Assembly: GCF_900102545.1 (NCBI RefSeq)
Contig: NZ_FNBN01000004.1
Location: 124,001 to 188,000 of the forward strand
DNA length: 64,000 nucleotides
Direction: 5' to 3'
From: Chitinophaga filiformis
Lineage (GTDB): Bacteria; Bacteroidota; Bacteroidia; Chitinophagales; Chitinophagaceae
Of this stretch, positions 1 to 8,604 are shown one piece after another. A program made the position numbers and the translations under genes. Position 1 is the first letter of the stretch, and the number at the start of each line of letters is the position of its first letter. Under the pieces are notes generated by a model. That model had not been told where the DNA came from, did not search any database, and saw nothing but the letters and a program-made list of their open reading frames with translations.

Positions 1-2735
1 CATTCGGGTTATCTGGTACTCTCGGCGGACAAGCAGGTGCGCAGCCTATCAGCCTGGACGCGATCGATCAGATCCAGGTAAATATTGCGCCTTATGACGT
101 ACGTCAGGGTGGATTCTCCGGCGCTGGTGTAAATACCGTTACCAAAAGCGGTACCAACACCTTCAGAGGATCTGTTTACACTTACTTCAAAAACGAAAAC
201 ACACAGGGTTACAAGGTAGGGAACGTAGTCGTACCGAAAACTGACCTTTCTTTTAGTATTCGTGGTGCTTCCATCGGTGGACCAATCATTAAGAATAAAT
301 TATTCTTCTTCGTGAATGGTGAATCATCCCGTCAGACAGCTCCTGCTACCAGCTGGATCCCTTCTGATGCTTCACATGCACCCAACCCGGGTGGTGTTTC
401 CACCGCCAATGCAGATACGTTAGCGGCCCTGGCCACTTTCCTGAAGGATACTTACGGGTACGATCCCGGCGCTTATTCCGGTTATTCCTTTAAGACTAAC
501 AGTGATAAGATCACTGCAAAGATCGACTGGAATATCAACGATCATAATACCCTGACCTTAAAGTACAACTACCTGAAATCAATGTCTGACCAGTTTGCAA
601 GTACCAGCAGACCGGCAGGTGCTACAGGTGGTCAGCCTGGCTTTAATGCGATGCCTTTCTACGGAAGCGGATATGTGATCAACAACAATTTCAACATCTT
701 CATCGCAGAACTGAACACCCGTTTCGGTAACGCTGCATCCAACAAGTTCCAGGTTGGATACACTGCGCTGCGTGACTACCGTACGCCTCACTCCAGCTCT
801 ACCACAATGCCGTTGGTGGATATCCTGAACAACGGTAACATCTATACTACTTTTGGTTACGAGCCGTACACTTATAACAACACCCTCAATACTGACGTAT
901 TCCAGATCTCTGATATCTTCACTTTCTACAAAGGTGCTCACGAGATTACAGTAGGTACACAGGATTATTACAGAAAATATAAGAATGCATTTGCTCCGGG
1001 TTACCAGGGCGCTTATCAGTTTGCAAGTCTGACTGATTTCTACAATAGCGCTAAGAACGGTGCACTGAATGCAAAAAGCTATTACCTCCAGTACTCTGCA
1101 TTATCTGATGGTTCCTTCCCATGGGCATATGCAGGTTCTACAGAACTGGGCTTATTCGCACAGGACAAATGGCGTGTATCAAACAATTTCACGCTTACTT
1201 ATGGTCTGCGCTTTGATATGACGATCTACAAACAGGACTTTGAAGACAACCCACAGTTCAATGCACTGAAGTTTAAAGACGGTAAGAGCTATGATATCGG
1301 AAAAGCTCCGGGTAATGCATTGCTGGTATCTCCACGCATTGGCTTCAACTGGGATGTACTGGATGATAAGACCTTACAGGTTAGAGGTGGTTTAGGTATC
1401 TTCTCTGGTCCTCCACCATTTGTATGGATCAGCAACCAGGCCAGCAACAACGGTGTACAGTGGGGTTCTTTCACCAAAAATGGTGTAGCATTCAGCGCTG
1501 ATCCTAATGCGTACCGCCCTGAATCAGCCTCTGCGAACACAGCTTATGCCGTTGCATTGACCGACAAGAATTTCAAATATCCTTCCGTACTGAAAACCAG
1601 CCTTGCAGTGGATAAAAAGCTGCCTGGTGACTGGGTATTCACCGTAGAAGGAACTTACTCCAAAGATATCAACGCTGTATACTTCCAGAACATCAACCTG
1701 AATGAAACCAACGGTTATGCACTGAGTAACGGAGGCGATAACAGGATGCGTTACAATACATCCCTGACTACCTCTCTGAATACCAGCAATAAATATTATT
1801 CCGCAGGTACTTCACTGGCCGATCCTAATATCGGTAATGCTATCCTGATGAGCAATACCAGCAAAGGATATGCTTACAATATCACCGGCCGTGTACAGAA
1901 AACGTACAAGAATCTGTATGTAAGCGTAGCTTATACACATGGTGATGCACGCAACGTAGCAGAAACAGGCAGCACCGCTTCTTCACTGTGGAGCGCCCGT
2001 GCTGTAAGTGCAGATCCGAATGCAGCAAACCTGACATATGCATCTTACAGGCTGCCTAACCGTATTATCGCAATGGCTTCCTACAAAGTATCATATGCTA
2101 AATACTTTGCTACTTCCTTCGGTCTGATCTACGAAGCTGCACCTGCAGGTGTAACTTCTTACACTTATAATGGTGACCTGAATGGTGATGGTTTCAACAA
2201 TGACCTGATGTATATTCCTACCAACGACAAAGATATTAATCTGATCAACGTAGGTTCTTACAACGCTACTACCCACACCGGTAGCACTACAGGTACTGCA
2301 AACGATCCAAGAACTGCTGCCCAGATCTGGACACAGCTGAACAACTTCATCAACCAGAGCGATTACCTGTCTTCTCACCGTGGACAAGTAGCAAAGGCGA
2401 ATGCAGTAACTTTACCGTTCTTCAAAAAAGCAGATGTTAACATTACTGAAGACATCTCTGTTAAAACCGGTAAAGAGCGTCACACGCTGCGTTTATCCCT
2501 TGATATCATCAACGTGGGTAACCTGTTGAATAAAAACTGGGGTATCGTAAAATCTACTACAGTAACCAACCCACTGAAGTTTGAAGGTATCGCTGCTGAT
2601 GGTAAAACACCGCTGTTCTCCTTCCCTTATTCGGATGCGAGCAACCAGGTGCACTACTCCAACAGCTTTGCCAACAACACAGGTATTACTTCACGCTGGC
2701 AGATGCAATTCGGCGTAAGATATATCTTCAACTAA
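1..2735 (+). CDS. TonB-dependent receptor, Oar-like (5' end outside window)
   Basis: Outer-membrane receptor, partial: the reading frame is open from base 3 with no start in the window. The first residues visible end a plug domain (IDQIQVNIAPYDVRQGGFSG followed by GAGVNTVTKSGTN), which is the conserved plug region of Oar/carboxypeptidase-regulatory-like TonB receptors. The remaining roughly 850 residues are a beta-barrel rich in aromatic/Asn/Gly strands and end in ...MQFGVRYIFN, a typical barrel-terminal strand with a final aromatic. There is no SusD partner downstream, so a glycan-uptake pair is not indicated. The substrate cannot be told. A strong terminator follows. Confidence 0.92.
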   Translation, partial: FGLSGTLGGQAGAQPISLDAIDQIQVNIAPYDVRQGGFSGAGVNTVTKSGTNTFRGSVYTYFKNENTQGYKVGNVVVPKTDLSFSIRGASIGGPIIKNKLFFFVNGESSRQTAPATSWIPSDASHAPNPGGVSTANADTLAALATFLKDTYGYDPGAYSGYSFKTNSDKITAKIDWNINDHNTLTLKYNYLKSMSDQFASTSRPAGATGGQPGFNAMPFYGSGYVINNNFNIFIAELNTRFGNAASNKFQVGYTALRDYRTPHSSSTTMPLVDILNNGNIYTTFGYEPYTYNNTLNTDVFQISDIFTFYKGAHEITVGTQDYYRKYKNAFAPGYQGAYQFASLTDFYNSAKNGALNAKSYYLQYSALSDGSFPWAYAGSTELGLFAQDKWRVSNNFTLTYGLRFDMTIYKQDFEDNPQFNALKFKDGKSYDIGKAPGNALLVSPRIGFNWDVLDDKTLQVRGGLGIFSGPPPFVWISNQASNNGVQWGSFTKNGVAFSADPNAYRPESASANTAYAVALTDKNFKYPSVLKTSLAVDKKLPGDWVFTVEGTYSKDINAVYFQNINLNETNGYALSNGGDNRMRYNTSLTTSLNTSNKYYSAGTSLADPNIGNAILMSNTSKGYAYNITGRVQKTYKNLYVSVAYTHGDARNVAETGSTASSLWSARAVSADPNAANLTYASYRLPNRIIAMASYKVSYAKYFATSFGLIYEAAPAGVTSYTYNGDLNGDGFNNDLMYIPTNDKDINLINVGSYNATTHTGSTTGTANDPRTAAQIWTQLNNFINQSDYLSSHRGQVAKANAVTLPFFKKADVNITEDISVKTGKERHTLRLSLDIINVGNLLNKNWGIVKSTTVTNPLKFEGIAADGKTPLFSFPYSDASNQVHYSNSFANNTGITSRWQMQFGVRYIFN

Positions 2736-2830
2736 GCATTAAAACATGTTAAAGAGGATGAACTCAAAATAAACGAAGGTCCTCAGAATCGCTTAAATAA
2801 CTACCTGGCTCCATCAGGTATACGAATGAA

Positions 2831-2869
2831 AACAGGGTGTATCGTACTTTTGATACACCCTGTTTTTTA
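2831..2869 (+). terminator. Rho-independent terminator of TonB receptor gene
   Basis: Perfect 13-bp inverted repeat (AACAGGGTGTATC, 2831-2843, with its complement at 2852-2864), 8-nt loop, and a T-run continuing after the stem. It lies about 95 bases after the receptor stop codon. Confidence 0.85.
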
Positions 2870-3077
2870 TTATGGATATGGCGAAAAAAAAACAGTCCCG
2901 CATAAATGATGCGAGACTTTTGATCTAATTCAGGATTGTTTAATTTGAGGTTGAACATACAATACTCTACAACTTGTTCTTACAATTTTTACCAGTCGAT
3001 CATACAGTTGAACACTGTGTTAATTGCTGATACAAAAATCATAAAAACGAAGGCCCATTCAAATGATCTAAGACAAG

Positions 3078-3108
3078 AAAGCCACTTGACATTTATCAAG
3101 TGGCTTTT
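3078..3108 (-). terminator. Bidirectional-looking terminator after ggt
   Basis: Inverted repeat GCCACTTGA / TCAAGTGGC (3081-3089 and 3096-3104) with a 6-nt loop, flanked by A-run and T-run, so it can work on either strand. It lies 27 bases past the ggt stop codon on the minus strand. Confidence 0.8.
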
Positions 3109-3134
3109 CTGTATATATAATGACTCATCTGAAA

Positions 3135-5063
3135 CTACCATCCAATACCGTAGTCCTCGCCATGGTTACTACTTCCTCCCCACAACGAACCATGCTTACT
3201 ATCTAATAAAATAGCATTAACAGGACCGCTTGTACGTTCACCGAAAGAGGTGATATATCCCATTTTCTTTAGTGTAGCGCGTACTGATTCCGGTGTATTA
3301 TTATTCAGTAATATGCTGCCGGGATGCGGCATGCGTTCCTTTGTACTGGTACCTCCCAGCGATAACCACAGCTGATTGGTATTAATATTGGCCGCCTCTG
3401 TGGCTTGTTGTACTGTCATACCAAATTCCACTACATTCAGGAAGAACTGTAACAGGTTCTGATCCTGTGTATCTCCACCCTGTACAGCAAAAGAGAGGTA
3501 CGGTTTCCCATCTTTTAATGCCATGGATGGCGTCAGTGTTACCCTTGGGCGTTTCCCAGGCGCTATCACATTGAAAGGGCATAAAGCGCTGTCAAGTACA
3601 AAACTCTGCAAACGCTGGCTCATACCCACACCTGTATGTCCTGCAATACATGCCGGTGTCCATCCACCACTGGGGGTAACAGATACCACCCAGCCCTCTT
3701 CATCAGCTGCTTCCACACTGGTAGTACCTCTCCAGAGACGGTCCATATAGAGACTATCTGTATCATTAGCCGCATACATCTGATCTGTAAGCGGCACATT
3801 CAGCAGACTGGTAGCGTCATGTTTCGGAACAAAACCTTCCGGCTTTTTCTCAAGGCTTGTATCTGTCAGGGAGCTGCGTTGCTTTAATAGTCGCAGATAT
3901 GGATTGGTGCCGCCTTCAAAAGGATAAGGATCTCCCGGAGCTGCAGCAGGGTCATTATGATCAGGATTGATCTGTTTTGCCCTCTCCTTTGCATATGCCT
4001 TGCTGAGCAGTCCTTTGATCGGCGTTTTAGTGAAATAAGGATCTCCGTAATAGAAGTCCCTGTCCGCAAAGGTCAGGTTCATCGTCTGATACAGGGTATG
4101 TATATATTGCGCAGAATTATATCCCATTCCCTTCAGATCAAAATTTTCCAGGATATTCAGACTTTGCAGCAACATCGGTCCTTGTGTCCAGGATTGGAGT
4201 TTATATACTTCAATGCCTTTATAATTTACATGCAGTGGCTCCTCCTCTATCGGTTTCCACTTTGCCAGGTCCTGCTCTGTGATCAGCCCTCCCTGTTCCC
4301 GGCAGCCACGTACAAATTCCTTTGCTATATCTCCCTTGTAAAAACGCTCGTAAGCGGCCATAATAGCCTCTTTACGGGACTTTTTATTCTTCAGTGCGGC
4401 CTGTTCTGCCTCCACCATTTTTGTGAGGGTAGCCAGCAGGTCTTTCTGCACAAAGATCTCTCCTGCTTCCGGCGCCTCTCTTTTCTCACCCGGGTGGGTC
4501 AGGAATACTGCTTTACTGTAGGGCCACTCTTTCAGGCGATCTTTGCTTCTTTCCATACTATTGGCCGTCTGGGCCTCGATAGGATAACCGGCGGCCATTT
4601 CCATGGCGGGCGCCAGCACTTCTTTCAGGCTCAGGGTACCATATTCTGCCAGCATATAGCACAGGCCTCCGGGAGTACCCGGCGTTACTGCTGCCAGCGG
4701 CCCATATTCCGGCGGGAAATTGTATCCTTTACTTTTAAAGAACTCCACCGTAGCCCCGGTAGGCGCTACACCAAGAGCGTTGATAGCAATGACCTTTTTA
4801 GTTTTCGGATTAAAGATCAGGGCCTGTGTTTCCCCGCCCCAGCTTAACACATCCCACATCGTGCAGGTGGCTGCCAGCATGGCGCAGGCTGCATCTACGG
4901 CATTACCGCCTTTCTGGAAGATCATCGATCCTGCTGTAGCCGCCAATGGTTTGCCGGTCACCGCCATCCAGTGTTTGCCATGTAACGGAGGCTTCTGAGT
5001 TTGCTGTGCGCTCGTTGCCAGTCCGAGGGAAATAAGGGTGGCAAGAAAAAAGAGACGTTTCAT
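3135..5063 (-). CDS. ggt: Gamma-glutamyltranspeptidase (glutathione hydrolase)
   Basis: Periplasmic N-terminal-nucleophile hydrolase that removes or transfers the gamma-glutamyl group of glutathione and related peptides. The 642-residue product opens with a clear signal peptide (MKRLFFLATLISLGLATSAQ). The large-subunit region has the conserved GGNAVDAA and GTPGG motifs. The self-cleavage site is the RGTTS segment, with the expected catalytic Thr at about residue 447, followed by the small subunit. The usual TTH is TTS here, a common variant in this branch. Single gene, own terminator. The length is slightly above the usual 570-590 because of an Asp/Pro-rich linker before the cleavage site. 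Confidence 0.95.
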   Translation of the reverse strand: MKRLFFLATLISLGLATSAQQTQKPPLHGKHWMAVTGKPLAATAGSMIFQKGGNAVDAACAMLAATCTMWDVLSWGGETQALIFNPKTKKVIAINALGVAPTGATVEFFKSKGYNFPPEYGPLAAVTPGTPGGLCYMLAEYGTLSLKEVLAPAMEMAAGYPIEAQTANSMERSKDRLKEWPYSKAVFLTHPGEKREAPEAGEIFVQKDLLATLTKMVEAEQAALKNKKSRKEAIMAAYERFYKGDIAKEFVRGCREQGGLITEQDLAKWKPIEEEPLHVNYKGIEVYKLQSWTQGPMLLQSLNILENFDLKGMGYNSAQYIHTLYQTMNLTFADRDFYYGDPYFTKTPIKGLLSKAYAKERAKQINPDHNDPAAAPGDPYPFEGGTNPYLRLLKQRSSLTDTSLEKKPEGFVPKHDATSLLNVPLTDQMYAANDTDSLYMDRLWRGTTSVEAADEEGWVVSVTPSGGWTPACIAGHTGVGMSQRLQSFVLDSALCPFNVIAPGKRPRVTLTPSMALKDGKPYLSFAVQGGDTQDQNLLQFFLNVVEFGMTVQQATEAANINTNQLWLSLGGTSTKERMPHPGSILLNNNTPESVRATLKKMGYITSFGERTSGPVNAILLDSKHGSLWGGSSNHGEDYGIGW

Positions 5064-5246
5064 AAAATAATATGCGATTTAGAAATGTTATTATTCTGGT
5101 CATCGACAAAATAGGAAAATAGGAGGTATACTAGGAAAATATGGGATGAACTTTGCTATTACTCCGTTGTTATACTAAAAGTGCCCACGTAAATACATTG
5201 GTTATGCCTGGTGCACTTATTCCACGATATTATAAATCTGTCTTTT

Positions 5247-5729
5247 ATGAACGCAACAAGATTCTGGGAAATCATTGAAACCGCGTGGACAACAGATAGA
5301 GATTTATTTAATTTAAGAGAAACAGCGCTTACGACCAATGATCCCACTCTAATCAGGCAACTTGGAAATATCGTTTCCGATCAGATTGCCAGCCACATCA
5401 GAAAACAGCTCCTTTATATGGATGAACGGGAGCTGACCAGGTTCAATCATGTGATGGAAGAAAAGCTCTTCCATATAGACCGCGAAGAGATCCATGAACG
5501 TGTCAACGGATCAGATGAGGGATTTCTTCACCGACGATGCTTTATAGTAGGCATGGGGGAGAGATACTATGATATGATTGACGACAATCCTGCTGCCGCC
5601 ACCATGAATGTGTCCGCAGGGGACATAGGATTCATCGGCTACAGTGTATATGAGGAAAAATTCGGTGAAGAGTTTGAACGATATTGTCTCCATTGTATTG
5701 AGTCCGGCTCCAACTCGAGGGGCTGGTAA
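5247..5729 (+). CDS. DUF4240-like protein
   Basis: About 160 residues, soluble, acidic, no signal peptide. The N-terminus (MNATRFWEIIETAW) and the later GEEFERYC segment resemble the DUF4240 family, whose members begin with an FW.-I-I helix; the function is unknown. I start at the ATG at 5247, because the in-frame GTG at 5211 would add a 12-residue stretch (HLFHDIINLSF) before the conserved FW motif. Single gene between divergent ggt and a convergent SnoaL-like gene. Family assignment is from memory of motif shape, not a search. Confidence 0.75.
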   Translation: MNATRFWEIIETAWTTDRDLFNLRETALTTNDPTLIRQLGNIVSDQIASHIRKQLLYMDERELTRFNHVMEEKLFHIDREEIHERVNGSDEGFLHRRCFIVGMGERYYDMIDDNPAAATMNVSAGDIGFIGYSVYEEKFGEEFERYCLHCIESGSNSRGW

Positions 5730-5735
5730 CAAGAG

Positions 5736-5767
5736 AAAGGGCCGCGCTGATCTGCGGCCCTTTTTTA
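5736..5767 (+). terminator. Terminator between convergent genes
   Basis: Hairpin AAAGGGCCGC / GCGGCCCTTT with an 8-nt loop (5736-5745 and 5754-5763) and a run of T residues. It lies 7 bases after the DUF4240-like stop codon and just before the stop of the convergent gene. Confidence 0.9.
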
Positions 5768-5773
5768 TTTTCA

Positions 5774-6133
5774 CTACATATAGAACTGTTCGGAAATTAC
5801 CTTTCCGTCCTTTGTAGTGTACACACAGAGTTCCTCCATGTTCATTCTGCCCCGTCCTTTCATCGTCATGTCCATCTTCAGCACAAAGGCAAATGAATTA
5901 CCTGCAACAACCGGTGTAGAAGTATCTACGCCATGTACTTCCTCTACCATGGACATGAATTTGTTTCCTTTCTCAAAGATTTTGTCAAGGCCCTTTACTT
6001 CCTTTTCAAATTCGGGTGTAGCCTCAGGTTCAATACTGATGCAATCCTGGGCATACAACTCTTTCTGTGCAGTTTCAAATTCTCCTTTTTTGCATAGCTC
6101 CGCAAGGCGGGTGGCGATTTCTTGTGTAGTCAT
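5774..6133 (-). CDS. SnoaL/NTF2-like small protein
   Basis: Predicted 119-residue protein with the character of an NTF2-like/SnoaL fold: helix-rich N-terminus (MTTQEIATRLAELCKKGEF), then ...ELYAQDCISIEP, a GLDKIFEKG segment, and C-terminal strands ending CVYTTKDGKVISEQFYM. Such folds are small alpha+beta barrels that bind ligands or catalyse isomerisation or hydrolysis; nothing here tells which. Translation could begin 29 codons upstream (6220), but that stretch (ASICIVSASTNNN...) looks non-conserved, so the ATG at 6133 is preferred. Confidence 0.78.
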   Translation of the reverse strand: MTTQEIATRLAELCKKGEFETAQKELYAQDCISIEPEATPEFEKEVKGLDKIFEKGNKFMSMVEEVHGVDTSTPVVAGNSFAFVLKMDMTMKGRGRMNMEELCVYTTKDGKVISEQFYM

Positions 6134-6272
6134 GTTTGGTGGATTTGGAGTTTGTTCTAAGTTAACATAATCCTGAGAGTTATTGTTTGTTGAGGCCGAT
6201 ACAATACATATGCTTGCCACGAAGGAGATCTTTCTATACGCTTTTCAAACAAAAGACGCGATAAAGCATACG

Positions 6273-6300
6273 CTGCGATCGATCTGAAGTTTCATCGCAG
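6273..6300. promoter_or_regulatory. Inverted repeat upstream of AraC-family gene
   Basis: CTGCGAT (6273-6279) and its exact complement ATCGCAG (6294-6300) are separated by 14 bases and end 11 bases before the candidate -7 box of the AraC-family gene. The position near -35/-45 would suit an activator or autoregulator. Weak evidence: only 7-bp arms. Confidence 0.35.
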
Positions 6301-6310
6301 TACCGGGATA

Positions 6311-6318
6311 TATATTTG
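6311..6318 (+). promoter_or_regulatory. Candidate Bacteroidota -7 box (TATATTTG) for the AraC-family gene
   Basis: TATATTTG matches TAnnTTTG exactly and sits 63 bases before the preferred ATG at 6382. It also argues against the upstream TTG at 6316 as start, since that codon would overlap the promoter box. Confidence 0.5.
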
Positions 6319-6381
6319 GGTAGTAACCTGAATTTATACAACCAGAATTATTACAGTCACTCACCGGTTAAATGCCTGAAC

Positions 6382-7383
6382 ATGACCTCCAGCTTATATC
6401 CCCCTGCGCTGCATTTTGGGATCCCTGAAAAAATGCAGCCACATGTGCGGGTCTCCGCAAGTTTGCCGGACAGATATCAGCAATACCGGATTGCACAATC
6501 GACAGATACCACGTATGTAGAAGCACCATTCGGCAGTTATATTACCCAGGAGATCAGAGATCCCAATTGGATTATCAGCTGGCAACAATGCTTTGTAAAG
6601 GAAAAGATAAGATTGCGCCCATCCGTGTCACAACCCATGCTGGCAATGTATTGCATCCTGCAGGGCAACATTTCCTGCCGGCTGCAGGGAAAAGGAAAAC
6701 TGATGATGATCGAAAAGGAATTCGGCATCTACTACATCCCTTCTCATTCCCAGAATATCGCTGACCTGCGGCCGGGATATTATGAAATGATCTGCATTTC
6801 TTTTTCCCCCGCCTTTGTCCGGAAATTCATCACCCATCATCCCTCCTTTGAAGAGATCTATCAGCAGCAACAGCGGCAGGCCCGCAGAGCTGCCTTATTA
6901 CCTGCTATCAGGATGGATGTATCTGATCTGAAAGTGCTGCATGAAATGCGGCATGCGTCGGAAGACCAGGAACTGGCGCCTTACCTGGAGTCAAGGTTGA
7001 ACGACCTGCTGTCCCTCTATTTCAGCGCGCTCACCCCCAAATATCTCCAGAACGGCGATCAGGCCCAGAAACTGCGTCAGATATGCATATACATCCAGAA
7101 TCACTACCACCAGCCGCTCAGCATAGCAGAGCTGAGCAAACAGGCTGGCATGCATATCAACACTTTCGAACGCGCATTTAAAGAGTTGCTCAGTGTTTCT
7201 CCCCGTGGGTATATTGAACACCTGCGATTAAAAAAAGCAGCCTCTCTCCTGTCGCAAACCACACTCAGCATCAAAGAGATCAGTTACAGCACCGGCTACC
7301 GGGGCGCGAATTATTTCACCGCTGTTTTCCGTAAGCGTTACCGTTGTTCTCCGAGAGAATATCGGAAAAACCGCTTAACTTGA
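6382..7383 (+). CDS. AraC-family transcriptional regulator
   Basis: About 333 residues. The last 100 hold the two helix-turn-helix units of the AraC/XylS family: PLSIAELSKQAGMHINTFERAFK, then the second unit with TLSIKEISYSTGYRGANYFTAVF and the closing RKRYRCSPREYRK. The N-terminal 220 residues are an uncharacterised effector/dimerisation region with a YCILQGNISC strand pattern that could be cupin-like. It lies 16 bases before the M20 amidohydrolase gene and is followed by an MFS transporter, so it probably controls this three-gene cluster. The start at 6382 is chosen over a TTG at 6316. Confidence 0.9.
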   Translation: MTSSLYPPALHFGIPEKMQPHVRVSASLPDRYQQYRIAQSTDTTYVEAPFGSYITQEIRDPNWIISWQQCFVKEKIRLRPSVSQPMLAMYCILQGNISCRLQGKGKLMMIEKEFGIYYIPSHSQNIADLRPGYYEMICISFSPAFVRKFITHHPSFEEIYQQQQRQARRAALLPAIRMDVSDLKVLHEMRHASEDQELAPYLESRLNDLLSLYFSALTPKYLQNGDQAQKLRQICIYIQNHYHQPLSIAELSKQAGMHINTFERAFKELLSVSPRGYIEHLRLKKAASLLSQTTLSIKEISYSTGYRGANYFTAVFRKRYRCSPREYRKNRLT

Positions 7384-7399
7384 CGGAAATTGCTGATTG

Positions 7400-8569
7400 A
7401 TGGACGCACAATTAACGGACAGGCTTATTGATATCAGAAGACAAATTCATGCACAACCGGAGTTAGGGTACGAAGAACAACATACTTCCAGCCTGGTGAA
7501 ACAGGAGCTGGACCTGCTGGGAATAGATTACATCTCCAACATTGCGGGCACTGGCGTTATTGCGTCCCTCACTCGGGGAAACGGACCTTGTGTGGCCATC
7601 CGTGCAGATATGGACGCCCTGCCGATGCAGGAAGAAACAGGTTTGCCGTTTGCCTCAAAGGTGAACGGGAAAATGCATGCCTGTGGCCATGATCTCCATA
7701 CAACGATGCTGATAGGTGCAGCAGCACTACTAAAACAGACCGACTTCCAGGGAACGATAAAACTACTCTTTCAACCTTCAGAAGAGGGCCCCGGCACTGA
7801 TCCTGAAAAGAAGAGCGGTGCACGCCGCTTTGTGGAAGCAGGTCACCTGGACGATGTACAGGCGGCCCTGGGCCTGCATGTAGACCCTTCCCTTCCTGTA
7901 GGACAGATTTCTTACGCCATTGGCCCTGCCCTGGCATGTACAGGGTTCTTCACCATTGAAGTGAAAGGCAGGGCGGCACATGCCGGCGCCTCTCCCCAGC
8001 TGGGCATTGATGCGGTAGTTATCGCATCCCAACTGATACAGACAGCACAAACCATCATCTCCCGGCATACGCCTCCCATGGAAACGGCTGTGCTTTCTTT
8101 TACGAAGATCAACGGGGGCGTTGCACCCAATGTAATAGCCGACAGGGTTGTACTGGAAGGTACCATCCGGGCGCTGAATCTGGACGTTTACGAAGAAGTG
8201 ATCGACCGCCTCCGGAAGCTGGGTGAAGGGCTGGGGCTCATCAATCAGGCAGAGATCATTTTTGATCTGTATTTCAGCATTCCCAGCGTGCTCAATAATG
8301 ACAAAGTACACAGCAAACTGCAAGGCAGCCTGAATGGCATTTTCGGGCAGCAAAATGCCCTGGAAAAGATTCCTCTGCTGGCAGGCGAAGATTTCTGTTA
8401 TTATTCACGGAAAGTACCCTCGATGTTTTACCTGCTGGGTGCGCAGGACCCGACATCTCCCGGCTACTATCTCCATCATCCTAAAGTGATCTTTAACGAG
8501 CAGTGTATCCCCCTGGGAGCATCCTTCCTGGCCAAAGGGGCCGTTGAGCTCCTCGACGGCTTCCGCTAA
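7400..8569 (+). CDS. M20-family metallo-amidohydrolase (hippurate / N-acyl amino acid hydrolase type)
   Basis: About 389 residues, the usual length for M20D amidohydrolases, which cleave N-acyl or N-aroyl amino acids. Metal-binding motif MHACGHDLHT is present with Cys at residue 95 and His at 97. EEGPG carries the catalytic/metal Glu pair, the dimerisation domain includes GRAAHAGASPQLGIDA, and the C-terminal metal region is AGEDFCYY. It is cytoplasmic with no signal peptide. The gene is between an AraC regulator and an MFS transporter, which suggests uptake (or export) and cleavage of an amide-linked compound. ATG at 7400 is preferred to the TTG one codon earlier. Confidence 0.92.
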   Translation: MDAQLTDRLIDIRRQIHAQPELGYEEQHTSSLVKQELDLLGIDYISNIAGTGVIASLTRGNGPCVAIRADMDALPMQEETGLPFASKVNGKMHACGHDLHTTMLIGAAALLKQTDFQGTIKLLFQPSEEGPGTDPEKKSGARRFVEAGHLDDVQAALGLHVDPSLPVGQISYAIGPALACTGFFTIEVKGRAAHAGASPQLGIDAVVIASQLIQTAQTIISRHTPPMETAVLSFTKINGGVAPNVIADRVVLEGTIRALNLDVYEEVIDRLRKLGEGLGLINQAEIIFDLYFSIPSVLNNDKVHSKLQGSLNGIFGQQNALEKIPLLAGEDFCYYSRKVPSMFYLLGAQDPTSPGYYLHHPKVIFNEQCIPLGASFLAKGAVELLDGFR

Positions 8570-8604
8570 TTGTCGTAACTTGCGGCCTCATTGACTGAAA
8601 CAGG

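Larger units (their letters stand above)
2736..3134. other. Intergenic region with two terminators
   Basis: This gap of about 400 bases between the receptor and the convergent ggt gene has no convincing coding frame. It holds a 13-bp perfect hairpin at the left and a 9-12 bp hairpin at the right, both annotated separately. The A/T-rich sequence between them showed nothing I can assign. Confidence 0.6.

Noticed and set aside
2936..3214. A 92-codon plus-strand frame after the TonB receptor
   Set aside because: It crosses a hairpin terminator and the ggt gene on the other strand; no start context. Not a gene.
5211..5246. Upstream GTG start for the DUF4240-like gene
   Set aside because: It would add 12 residues with no family resemblance, while the ATG at 5247 places the conserved FW motif near the N-terminus.
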